Positions 36,629 through 47,342 of a stretch of DNA of 64,000 nucleotides are shown piece after piece. This stretch comes from Dryas octopetala. Its lineage: Eukaryota; Streptophyta; Magnoliopsida; Rosales; Rosaceae. Below the pieces are notes generated by a model that saw nothing but the letters and a program-made list of their open reading frames with translations, searched no databases and had not been told where the DNA came from. The stretch spans positions 8,043,271 to 8,107,270 of the forward strand of contig OY992834.1 in the NCBI GenBank assembly GCA_963921425.1, written 5' to 3'. Each line of letters opens with the position of its first letter. Within the stretch, counting starts at the first letter, position 1. A program made the translations under genes and the position numbers.

Positions 36629-38530
36629 GGAAAAATGTTAGCAAAAGGACTATAACTATACCCCTATTTTCAGTTGAGGATCCCGTTTTCACTTTACTTC
36701 AATCAAGGACTATTATTTTTCAAGTGCTTCAATCAAGAATATTTCGTCAATTCTGTCAAAACTTCCGTTAAAATTGATCATGTGAGGGTCACGTGACCAA
36801 TTTATAAGGGCAAAAAAGTCTTTTCTCATAAAAAAATAAAAATAAATGAATTTAAACAAATTTAAAAACAAAAAAAAAATTCCCTTCATCTCCCTTCATC
36901 TCCCACCTTCGCCACCCCCTGCATCATGTCGATCCAACATTCCCTCCACCCAGCCCAGCCCCACCCCGCCCCTCCCCTCCCCTCCCCTCTTCTCTCTCTC
37001 ATATCTTCGCCTCTCTTATCTTTCTCTTTCTCAATGCCCCCCAGCCAGCTTCCCCTCCCCGTCACAGTTACCCATTCTCGCCCCTCCTCCCCCTATACCA
37101 TCGACATCCCTCCCCCTCCACCACTCGTCCCAGCCCTGCCCTGGCCCCATCCAGCTCCACCACCCCAACCCGGCCCCATCGCAAAACCCAGTCAAACCTA
37201 GCCCGGAGTAGCGAGTACTCCCCACGCCTCCAGTTCCGGGCGCTGGAGCTCTCGGTCGGAGTCTCCCTGGACCGGTTGCCATCGTCCAAGGCCCAGGAGG
37301 AGCCGCCGGTCTCCAACTCCCTCATGGCCGCGATCAAGCGGTCACAGGCGAACCAACATAGGCACCCGGAGAGCTTCCACTTGCAACAGATTTAAAACCA
37401 ACAGCAAACAACGTCGCTTTTGAAGGTCGAGCTCAAGAACTTCATTTTGTCGATTTTGGACAACCCGATTTTGAGTCGGGTCTTCGGGGAAGCCGGGTTT
37501 CGGAGCCGTGATATAAAGCTCGCAGTTGTTCACCCCCCGGGTGACGCAAGCATCGGCCCGGTTTCCACGGACCCGGTGCCCGCCCATTTTCTTGTGCAAT
37601 TTAACGGATTCGGACCCTGCTTGTCCGGGTTTCAGCTTCCCCTTTTCTGGATTCGAAGATAGGGATGAGAATTGTAGACGAATCGGCGACGTTTTGTCCA
37701 GAAAGAGCGGGAAAAATCCTTGACTAATTGGCGTGTGTGTGAGCGAAGCTTTCAGGAGCTTCACTGAGACTGTACAGAAAGGTAAATGAAGGCTTTTACC
37801 GGCCGAAATCAATGGCTGCTGTGTAGTTAACGTTGAAAAAGAGATTTCCGAGTTTGTTGTCAATGGTGAGAGTGAAGAGAAGATGGGTATCAAGCTTAAG
37901 GAGGTGATCACATGGCTGAGCATTGCTCTGGAGCTGGTGTTATTGTCAACTTGGGTGAATTGAAGGCTTTAGTGGGTGAGGGTGTGGTGGACGGGGCTGG
38001 GTTGGGGTGGTGGAGATGGATGGGGCCTGGGCTGGGACGGGTGGGGGTGGGGGTGGGGGAGGGGGGAGGGATGGCGATGGTATAGGGGGAAGAAGGGGCG
38101 GGGATGGGTGACTGTGATAGGGAGGGGGAGCTGGCTGGGGGGCAGAGAGAAAGAGAAAGATAAGAGAGGCAAAGATATGAAAGAAAAGAGAGGGGAGGGG
38201 AGGGGAGGGGAGGAGAGGAGAGGGGAGGGGTGAGGCTGGGCTGGGGGGGAGAGTGTCGGGTCCGCGAAGGTGGGAGATGGAGGAAATTTTTTTTTTTTGT
38301 TTTTAAATTTATTTAGTTTTATTTTTTTTATGAGAAAAGACTTTTTTGCCCTTATAAATTGGTCATGTGACTCTCACGTGATCAATTTTAACGAAAGTTT
38401 TGACATTATTGACGGAATATTTTTGATTGAAGCACTTGAAAAATAATAGTTCTTAATTGAAGCAAAATAAAAATAGAATCTTTAACTGAAAATAGGAGTA
38501 TAGTTATAGTCATTTTGCTAACATTTTTCC
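36629..38530. mobile_element. Pack-MULE-like element with about 550-bp TIRs, 1.9 kb
   Basis: The left end GGAAAAATGTTAGCAAAAGG continues as an inverted repeat of the right end for about 550 bp (36629-37180 against 37985-38530), including a GC-rich, pyrimidine-biased inner part (CCCCCCAGCCAGCT(T/C)CCCCT). Flanks TAAGAAAAA (36620-36628) and TAAGATAAA (38531-38539) form a 9-bp TSD with one mismatch. Long TIRs plus a 9-bp TSD fit Mutator-like elements. There is no transposase. The 770-bp interior is a captured host-gene fragment (next entry). GC content is far above the surroundings. Confidence 0.85.
37203..37975 (+). pseudogene. Captured fragment of a D53/SMXL6-8-type gene
   Basis: Translation on + matches the N-terminal region of the Clp/HSP101-like D53/SMXL family, strigolactone-signalling repressors. 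It reads [20 protein letters not shown], then [15 protein letters not shown], an in-frame TAA after HLQQI (about 37392), [39 protein letters not shown], then a frame change to [20 protein letters not shown], a stop after SGKNP near 37723, and decayed further matches (HCSGAGVIVNLGELKALVGE) up to the right TIR. At least one in-frame stop and two frame changes show it is not a functional gene. The family identification is from memory of conserved motifs. Confidence 0.8.
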
Positions 38531-38539
38531 TAAGATAAA

Positions 38540-39185
38540 TTATGCGAGAATGATTATTCTACTTTTGAAGTCCAGCATAATAACCTTGGTAAGAAGTAGG
38601 AACGCAGTCTACACAGTCCACACATATTTAAACACTAAACAAGAGGAGGCTGATGAGTGGGGTTTTAGTCCATTTTGGACCGTACAAATCATGACTGACT
38701 TTTGACCAAGTTTGAAACTTTCTGAGCCGTTGGATGATCACTTCTTAGGGTGAGAATCTTTGAGATCCAATGGACCTCATATGCTTCTCTGCCCTTTTTC
38801 CACCTTCTTATACTTTTTAGTAACATGGCCCATTTCATGCCACCTTTTGCACAAGTAGGAAGAAAAGGAGGTGAGCCCTTTTGTGGAAGTTGCCAATACA
38901 AAACATACATGTGGGGTCATTTATTGATTTTCTTCACCTAGTGTATGAAACCCAAATGGGTCATATATGGAAACGAAAATGTATAATAGGGCGTATTGTC
39001 CTTCTATCAAATAATTTCGCACTTTATAGTGTCAAATTGTTAAGTTAAATTATTATTATTTAGTTATACCAAAAATAATATTTGATATGAATCATTTGAC
39101 TGAATGTGCAATTTAAATTTATAGTTTGACAATATAAATATCAAATCATTATAATTGAAACATTATATGTGCTTTTTAATAATAT
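38540..39185. other. Intergenic between two MULE-like elements
   Basis: No gene is supported. A short open frame at 38750-38941 has no family resemblance that I can see. Confidence 0.5.
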
Positions 39186-39736
39186 GGCTTTTTATTACAA
39201 ATAATTCCTCTACTTTTGCCTAAATGGCTAAATATCAATTTGGTTCTTAAAGTATATTTTCACTCAATGTGGTCCTTCATTTTTACTACCGCACATCAAT
39301 GTTGTCTTTCTGTTGTATTTTGTCCAAATTTTCATAAAAAATTGTCATGTACAATGCACGTGACCTTTTCTTGAGCCAAAATGGTCTTCACACTACCTAT
39401 AACTACCCCAAAAAGACCCTACAAATTCTTTAATTCTAAATTTACCCTTAAAAAAGATTTAAAATAAAATAATTCAAAAAAACAAAAGAAAAAATAATAA
39501 TCCCCAATCCGAGTCTTAATACATCCTCTTTGGATGTATTAAGACATTCTTACCCCTAAAAAAAGGTTTCATGTAGTGTACGTGATCATTTTTTATGACA
39601 ATTCAAATGGAATTGAATAAAAGGACAACATTGATGTGTACTGATAAATATGAAGGACCACATTGAGGGAAAATGCACTTGAAAGACCAAATTGATATTT
39701 TAGTCAAACTTAAGGAATCATTTGTGATAAAAAGCC
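39186..39736. mobile_element. MULE-like MITE, 551 bp
   Basis: Inverted ends of about 180 bp: left GGCTTTTTATTACAAATAAT, and right, read on the opposite strand, GGCTTTTTATCACAAATGAT. The shared inner phrases are CTCAATGTGGTCCTTCAT and CACATCAATGTTGTC. Flanks TAATAATAT (39177-39185) and TTATAATAT (39737-39745) form a 9-bp TSD with one mismatch. No coding capacity. Confidence 0.8.
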
Positions 39737-39745
39737 TTATAATAT

Positions 39746-41295
39746 TTATACTTATGATAAAATGCATAAATTTAAAATTGTTGTATTACTTTTCATGTGA
39801 CCATGATGAGACTAGTTATATAATCAATTATATGACCCATTAAGTTAATTCTATTATTTTGTCAGTGATGTTATCGGTCTCTATATCAAGAAAAACGATG
39901 CTATCGGTCTAAATGCAATGTATCCTAGTTTTAATGAAATTAACATCTTGATACGTAGTTAGTAAGGGTAGTAACTGCAAAGTAGGGGTGGCGATTTAAC
40001 GATTGGCTGCCTTTTCTCACTTTTTTTCTTCTTATTTTACAATTTTACCCCTAACAATATAATAGAACATTTTTCTTTATAATAGTAGAGATATCTATTT
40101 GTTAGATTTATTATACATTGTTATTGTATTCTTCAACAGTTTAAATAAAGTCTAATAGTTGTCTAAGATGATGTTAAAACTCTGATTTCAATTTTTTTTT
40201 TTTTTATACATATGTTTACCTCACGACTCTATCTTGCACGTAGAGGAGGTCTTAGCTTGATACACAATGTTATGATATTCTCAAACAGTAACTTGATATA
40301 TATTGTTTTGTTGATCTATTCTCAAACAATTTAAGTTATACGGGGTCTAATGATTGTCCAACACTAATAATTAAAAGAAGAGTAAATTGCTTTTTGTTTC
40401 TTCATATTTTTGGCCTTTTGGGTTTACTTTCTCATGAGGTCCAATGTTCTCTGTCCACCACACAACAGAAAATATATACCTTGGAACATTAGTACAACTT
40501 TTTCAATGAAACACCAAGTAAGCCATACATATAGAGGGCAAATGATTGGTCAAATTAGGCAAAGTCACCACTAAGTAGATTAACAAAAATGGGGTGGCTT
40601 CTGATAGGTGATTGAATGACCTTTGGACCATCAATTTAGTGCTTATGGTAGGTTATACAATGGCATAGATAGGGACCCTTGGCCCTCACCCTTGGACCAT
40701 TTGGTGGGGTCCCAAAAAGACATGACAATCATAATTTTTTCTGTGTACCAAATATTTGGATTGGAGAAGGCTTGCTGGTGAGAAACATCATACACTAAAA
40801 ACACACAGAGTTATGTCAACCATACACTAATTAATCCCCCAAGAAACAAAAAATTAAAAAAGTTAAAATGTTTTAGTGGGTGTCAGTTAGGCAGTCCAGC
40901 AAAACTCACAGCATTGGCTGGTACTCATTTAATATCACATTCACTTACACTTTTGTTAAACAATGCTTAGGGTTGACATCATTCTTTTTTTTGGCCATAC
41001 TTGACATCATTCTAATACTATATGAATTGGGTATTGGGGTGTACTTAGTGCATGTGTACGAAAATCATTAGCTGATTAAAAACCCGTTTCTTTTATCAGC
41101 AATCAACAGGGAAAGAGAGGAAAAGAAACCCAATAGAGCCATTATAGTATGACCCTTTTGGGCCTGGTCCAATGAGTTCATGGCTTTTGTTTATTTGTTT
41201 TCTTAAGGGTCATGGGCCATAGGGCTCAAACCTTCTCAGCACTCATAGAATGGAAGATGGGTCACTACCACTGATACTCAGACAGTCAGACTCAA
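39746..41295. other. Intergenic, AT-rich
   Basis: No gene, RNA or clear repeat recognised between the two MULE-like elements. Confidence 0.5.
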
Positions 41296-41734
41296 TAAGT
41301 ATAAGGGGGCGGCTATTCCGACCACCCTGTTCTACTTAGTTGACCACCCTAAATTGTATTTAGTAAAAGACATATATACCCTATAGCAAAATGACCATAA
41401 AGGACATCTAATATTTGGTTTTCTCCCAACACCCCCTACCATCTTCAACCACCAGCTGAGAGGAGCACCATCATCTTCACCACCATCTTCAACCTTCCAC
41501 CACCACCATCTTCAACCTTCATCTTCCACCTTCCACCACCACCATCATCAACCTTCCACCCTAGATATAGATTGTTGTTTTAAACAATCCCACCCACGTG
41601 CTCCACCCACAATCCCACCCGCTGGCTCCACCCACTCCACTCTCTTCTACCACCACCACCATCTTCAACCAACCCTAGACATAGATTGTTTTTGTAAACA
41701 AATGCATTGTATCCAAATCACCTACTTTTGACAA

Positions 41735-43044
41735 ATGGACAATCAGAACGACAACTTGGAGTCATCAAATGAAGTAAGTTTGAGTTTTTTTTGAGTTTTT
41801 TTGAATTTTTTCGCGGCTGAAAAACTGTGAGTTCATGTTTTTATTCGGTAAACCAGTACCGAAATATACATTATATTTCGGTGGATGGTCACCGAATAAA
41901 TGTATATATTTCGGTAGGTATCCACCGTTTATAAATGTAATGTCAAATTTTTACACATTTGTTCGGTCGATGCCCGTCGAAAAATGGCAATACATTCGGT
42001 GGTTTTTCACCGAAGTTTATACCACCGTTCGGCAGATATCCACCGAATGAATAACGTATAGTTTTTAAAATAGTTTTATTCGGTAGGTAGTTGTCGAATT
42101 ATATTGGTATATTCGGTACTTAGCCACCGAATATACATGGTTTATTCGGTGGATTCCCGTCGAATACTGGGACAGAACTACTTTTTTTCCTGAATGACCA
42201 ACATATAATTGTTTCATTCGGTAGTCAATTGTCGAACTTTGTTTGAATATTCGGTACTTAGCCACCGAATATATGTGATATTTTCGGTGGCTTCCCGTCG
42301 AATACTGGAACAAAAATTAAATTTTTTTTTTTTTGCTGAATAGGAGCAGCAAGTGGATGCTTCCACCGAACTCAGTATAGTTGAAGGAAGGTGCAATTTT
42401 GACTACACCAATGAATTCACAACAGCGGAGGTAAACATTGTTTGTATGGCCGGGAATTATGATTTATGCATACCTAAATATGAATTGTAAATAATATATA
42501 TAATTATCATGTGTAGGTGTTTCAAAGTAAGGATTCAATGGTTAGTTGGATTCGTGCACAAGGAAAAAGGAACAACATGGTAATTGTCATTAGAAGGTCT
42601 GATGCAGGCGGGGTTCGTGGTAAGAGAGCTTGGATCAAATTTGCTTGTGAGAGAAATGGTCAATATGAGCCAAATAGATCAAGGAAGTCATCAAAGTCAG
42701 ATTCAGGCGACCAAACATCCGATGCTGCTAGCCGTAAGCAACCGGTTTCTGATGACTCTAAGGACACCCGTTCGAAGAAATGTGGATGTCCATTCTCGTT
42801 GAAGGCGGTGAACACTGGATGTGGTGATCAATGGGAGTTGGAGGTTGCATGTGGAGTGCATAACCATGTAGTTTCAGAGTATATTGAAGGGCATTCATTC
42901 GCAGGCAGATTAACTGAAGAAGAGAATTCATTGTTAGTGGCTTTGTCCAAGACTTTGGTGAAACCGAAAGATATATTGAAGACCATAAAAAGTCAGAATC
43001 CACAGAATACAGATCTATTCGGTAGATGTCCACCGAAATATTAA
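41735..43044 (+). CDS. FAR1/MULE-transposase-type N-terminal fragment
   Basis: Reading by splice consensus gives exons 41735-41773 (starting MDNQNDNLESSNE), 42344-42430 (EQQVDASTELSIVEG...) and 42517 to about 43008, all in phase. The main exon carries the N-terminal module of plant MULE transposases and FAR1-related proteins: SMVSWIRAQGKRNNMVIVIR, the Cys/His pattern of a WRKY-GCM1-like zinc finger (GCPFSLKAV...WELEVACGVHNHV), then RLTEEENSLLVALSKTLVKP and DILKTIKSQNPQN. Families with this start normally continue into an IYNAR-type linker and a DDE catalytic domain. Here the frame runs straight into the palindrome array and stops at 43044. I infer a truncated, probably DNA-binding-only protein. 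Whether it is expressed is unknown. Confidence 0.65.
41844..42302. repeat. Left palindrome array, 12 units in four triplets
   Basis: Twelve TTCGGNN...CCGAA-type units of about 20 bp (for example TTCGGTGGATGGTCACCGAA) start at 41844, 41877, 41910; 41962, 41995, 42028; 42079, 42112, 42145; 42217, 42250, 42283. Within each triplet the step is exactly 33 bp; between triplets it is 52, 51 and 72 bp. Units are separated by AT-rich spacers. The array lies in the first predicted intron of the transposase-like gene. Some units end GTCGAA instead of ACCGAA. Confidence 0.9.
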
Positions 43045-43337
43045 GATCCATTCGGCAGACACCCACCGAACATATATCAATGTTTCGACAGATGCCCGTC
43101 GAATGGAACCAGCACAGTTAAATCAATATATTCATTCGACAAAGACCCACCGAATGACATTTGATATTTCGGAGGATATCTACCGAATAAATATAAATCA
43201 TTCGGAACTGAACTACCGAATGAATTTGTAACACATTTCCAGCAAATTCTGTTCGGAAGTATACTGTCGAATATTTTGAAATAATTCGACAGTATACTTC
43301 CGAATAAGTTAAGAAATTTCGGTACACCAGTACCGAA
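43018..43337. repeat. Right palindrome array, 9 units in three triplets
   Basis: Units start at 43018, 43051, 43084; 43135, 43168, 43201; 43252, 43285, 43318. The pattern is exactly 33, 33, 51 three times (117-bp higher-order period). Examples: TTCGGTAGATGTCCACCGAA, TTCGGCAGACACCCACCGAA, TTCGGTACACCAGTACCGAA. The array begins immediately after the last recognisable transposase codons (KSQNPQN). Confidence 0.9.
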
Positions 43338-43550
43338 TGAAATTCGAAATCAGACTGAATTTTGCAGACACCCACTTTCAAAATCTCATTCTAATTTCTC
43401 TAAAATATCACATATCTGTGTAATTGGAAGGCCAAATATATATATTAATGCATTATACAACCCTAATGTAGGAATGTAGGAGGGAGAGAGTGACAGAGAG
43501 TGAGTAAGGGAGAGTAAGCAACACCTGAAATTGCAGAGGAGGCCTCGGCG

Positions 43551-43647
43551 GTGGAGGGGAGGACCGGCGACGGCGGGGAGGAACGGCGACGGCGGGGAGG
43601 ACCGGCGACAGCGGGGAGGACCGGCGACAGCGGGGAGGACCGGCGAC
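43551..43647. repeat. 19-bp GC-rich tandem repeat, 5 copies
   Basis: The unit (G/A)GCGGGGAGGACCGGCGAC is repeated at 43572, 43591, 43610 and 43629, after a variant first copy from 43551. It lies near the right end of the MULE-like element and is strikingly GC-rich for this region. Confidence 0.9.
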
Positions 43648-44920
43648 TGGTGGCGTGTAGGCGGGGGTGGGGTCTGCGGGTAGGCCAGGGGGTGGGGTCT
43701 GCGGGTGGTTAACTGGTGGGGTGTTTGTTTGGGTGGGGTAGGTGGGTTTAGATAGTAAAAAAGGGTATTTTGTGTCATTTTGTGAAATAAGGGGTATTTC
43801 TGTCATTTTAGGGTGGTTAACTCAGTAGAAATTAAAAAAATTATACAAGGGGGTGGTGAACTCAGCAAGGGTGGTCAACTCAGCACAAAATGGTGGTGTG
43901 CATAGCCCCCCCTAAGTATAAATACGCTTACATTCAAATTTTACTCCACTATAAGGACCTTTAAAAGTATAAACAAATCTTAGAATTTTCTATAGACCAT
44001 AATTGGTATAAAAGTATACACAATTTTTTCACATCCATGTCCATGTGGGTTTGGGTATTTTCCTTTGTTTTCTCTGTTGTGGAATAACTGCTCTGGGACC
44101 TGTTGTTTGCCTTGTTGGATTGGTTTGCAATGAGTGTGTTAATCACAATTTTCTCCTTGACTTTATTTATAAAGTTGGGTTTAAGATTAATAAATTTTCA
44201 AATCTTGTGCTGGCATGTCATATGCATGATGTCATTAAGGACCAAAGGGCATTTTATTTAATTAATCAGTACACGAAAATTGATAGAAAAGAAATAGTAC
44301 GTAAAAAGGTTTTAGGGCTTGTAGAGGATGTTTCTATTATTTTTTATATGGAATGAGAAAATATTATTAAGACTCATGGCCAGTGAAATGCCTTCCTCAT
44401 CAATAGTAGAGGACAACTAAGGATAGATGCAATTTAAGGATAAATAAACGGAAGTATTAAGGTGTTTCAAAATAGCATCGGTTTATAAAGTGCAAGACTT
44501 ATTAAATCGGCAAAATTAAAAGTACAATAACTAGTAAAACTTAACTCAAACTAAAATAATCAAAATAAAATTTAAGTCAAACAGTGATTCTATATTGTGA
44601 ATGCTCAAAATTTGTCTCTTCTTTGAAGACTTTTTTATATGAGTGTGTAGTGCTATAGAAAACGACATTTTCCAAATACAATTATATTTTTGTAATTTAT
44701 GCAAAAATTTGGAAACCTGGCCAATCAATAACATTTGCAATCTTTTTAACAGGATTCTGGGTGCCTAGTCCTACTCTATATAAACCAGAAGAACATTTGT
44801 GCTCCACAAAACACCAGTTAAGTAACCACAGCTTGTACAAAGTATTGGAGTATTCAATATGTGTACATAAATAAAACGCACTGTTTTGAATTTTATGATA
44901 GGCCTCACATATGTTGTATG

Positions 44921-45120
44921 NNNNNNNNNNNNNNNNNNNNNNNNNNNNNNNNNNNNNNNNNNNNNNNNNNNNNNNNNNNNNNNNNNNNNNNNNNNNNNNN
45001 NNNNNNNNNNNNNNNNNNNNNNNNNNNNNNNNNNNNNNNNNNNNNNNNNNNNNNNNNNNNNNNNNNNNNNNNNNNNNNNNNNNNNNNNNNNNNNNNNNNN
45101 NNNNNNNNNNNNNNNNNNNN
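44921..45120. other. Assembly gap (200 N)
   Basis: Exactly 200 N, a round number typical of a scaffold gap of unknown or estimated size. Nothing can be said about its content. Open frames crossing it are meaningless. Confidence 1.
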
Positions 45121-45719
45121 GGATATAATTGGTAGTTTGAGGAAAAAATTGGTTAGGGTGGTCATAGACTCATAGAACCGCTCTTATTTTTGTAAGAGAT
45201 GTTTAATTAATTAATTGTTATTAGTATTTAGGTTAAGAGGGTTTCAAACTAAGAAATGGCTTTATAGAAGTTCGGTTCTTAAAATAAATAAATTTAAAGA
45301 ATAAATCACCAATTATTGCAGTTTTTACAAGAGTAAATGTGGAAAAAAAAAATACATAAAAGAAATTAAGTCAAGAACAAAATACAAAATAATTGAGTAA
45401 ATCAACCCACTCCTAACAAACTAATTGTTGGAATAACTCAATTGAAAGGGCAAAAATTTTGTGCCCTCCACCCAAGTTTGATTCCCTATTTTCTCAAATA
45501 AATAAAAAAAGCAATATTAATCCCTTAAATATAAAAGAAAAATAAACTCATATTTATTCATAACCCATAAAAATCAAGTATCTAAATGATGTTGCCAGGT
45601 ATGTCTTTGATTTAATTTACTCAACGATATTTTTGAGAAGAATATAGAATAGAAGAAAAGAAACATTTTATAAAAAAAAGACATAATTTTTAGAAGAATA
45701 GAATTGTACTTTTTTTTTT

Positions 45720-45775
45720 TTTTCAAAACTTTGCAGGGGCCGTGACCCCTCTATATGTAAAGCCACTGTACGCGG
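45720..45775 (-). mobile_element. Transposon-end-like fragment
   Basis: On the - strand it reads CAGTGGCTTTACATATAGAG followed by a palindromic GGGGTCACGGCCCCTGC core and poly-A. It resembles the fragment at 7203-7235, and its CAGTGGC start resembles hAT-type ends (compare the element at 31341). The other end was not found, perhaps because of the gap. Confidence 0.4.
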
Positions 45776-47342
45776 CAAATGCTAAACAAGAAAAATGCCA
45801 AAGATTACTTAACCAACTAGAGGTGACAAAGTGAAATGAATAACAATGATGCAATAATGCATACATGCAAATATGCAATTATACTGAACAAAGACAAGTT
45901 TATGACCACAATACAGATCTACCATTTTCCGACAAATGCATGCGGAGAAAGACAGGAAACAGCAAAGGAATACCCATGCTGATATAGGATTTCAACAGTA
46001 AAATCAAATAAACCACTGGGTGCTTGCTATGCATGGTAGATCAACTCAGAGAAGTGTAACAAAAAATCCCACGTCATTTCTGCAGAAGACCTTAAAACTT
46101 GCAGAGATGAAGACAATCTTCTAAACCCACTGACTAGAGGATAACACTGGTTGCTCACAAATGCATGCTGACCAAGACTCGTTGAAACTTCAAACAAAAA
46201 ACCCGCATCTTCATTGCCACGTGAAATCCTGAAAGTTTACACAGGAAGATTAGATGCTTTCTTGAAGTGGTAGCAGCAATTAAACTTGAATTGAACAAAA
46301 ACAAAAGTAACATATAAAACAAAAATGTCCCCTGGCGTATTATGATGAAAACAAGATCACTAACAGTTTTTGACATAATCTAATACTTTTTTCAAAAGAA
46401 AGGGAATGTCCAACCAGAGCTCCCTCTCTTTCTGTTTCTCTGATGCAGGTCATACGTGAAGATTTCAAGGTTAACGCAAGTTGAGCGAACAGATTTCTCC
46501 AAATATCCTATATTCTACAAGGCTATCTCTTTAGCAGGATCAACTTTATTTACTTTTAGTGCAATTAGGTTTAGTTTTCAAACAAAACTCGGGGTACTCT
46601 CGTTAGTGTAATTTCACTAAAACTTTCAAGGAAAACCCTTCACATTGATTATTAAACTTCAAACCAATCACTGCACAGCACTTGTCTATAATGGAAGTCT
46701 TCCTGGACATGATACAATTTCATAATTTTATGATCCAATGCAAATTTCATTTTAGCATACCAGTAAAATAATGATGTACCACTAAGATATACACATTACA
46801 CACACATACCTTACGGTACACATCACTGAGAAATATGATTTGGAAAAGAAATAATTTTCTATTAATGTAATGACAATGAAATAGGGATATGGATCCATAA
46901 TTTCTAAGAAGCAACTTTGGTTGATTATTGGATAGGGGAAGAGAAGCATATAGTGAAAAAAAAAGGACATTGTTGCACAACTTCTTATGCTAACCCAATA
47001 CAAAAATTCATCAAACTGAAAATAAGGATTTTCTTTTTCTATTAAAATCATTGCTGATGTCCAATGCACATGATCAGTTTCTTATTAGTGTAAGATAATG
47101 AGAAACAAATAACAAAGCAACAACCTTTCCTGTATCAGAAAAGATCTCAGTCTACAACTGACTCAACTTTAAACCCCAATGTGTTTTAAATGTTTATTCT
47201 ACAAACTGTTGTCAGAATTTGAATATCACCACAACCAATGCCAGATTGTAATTAAGACATGCTTTATACTTAAACATCAGAAATAATAGCAAACGGTGCA
47301 TAATTAACAAAGAAAAGAATGCAACTTCAGATGTATACTTAC

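Larger units (their letters stand above)
41305..43912. mobile_element. MULE-like element, 2.6 kb, perfect 9-bp TSD
   Basis: A perfect 9-bp duplication TAAGTATAA flanks it (41296-41304 and 43913-43921). The imperfect terminal inverted repeats are GGGGGCGGCTATTCCGACCA at the left and, on the opposite strand, GGGGGGGCTATGCACACCAC at the right. Both continue with TTAGTTGACCACCCT or GAGTTGACCACCCT. The interior holds, in order, a CACCATCTTCAACCTTCCAC-rich zone, three exons of a transposase-like N-terminus, arrays of short palindromes on both sides of the main exon, and a GC-rich 19-bp tandem repeat. The catalytic part of a MULE transposase is not present, so movement would need help in trans. Confidence 0.85.
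43922..47342. other. Intergenic with assembly gap and transposon scraps
   Basis: AT-rich and without a supported gene. It holds the 200-base N run (44921-45120), a transposon-end-like fragment at about 45720-45775 and, at its right end, the presumed 3' UTR of exportin-2. Confidence 0.6.

Noticed and set aside
36846-37211. Proline-rich 121-aa frame
   Set aside because: It lies in the pyrimidine-rich inner part of the Pack-MULE TIR and is mirrored at 37969-38172; low-complexity translation, not a gene.
41835-42396. Open frames across the palindrome arrays (for example YFGGWSPNKCIYFGRYPP)
   Set aside because: The 33-bp unit keeps frames open on both strands; no start context or splice support. 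Recorded as a repeat, though an origin as coding repeats is not excluded.
44861-45175. Open frames spanning the N run
   Set aside because: They consist almost wholly of unknown residues.
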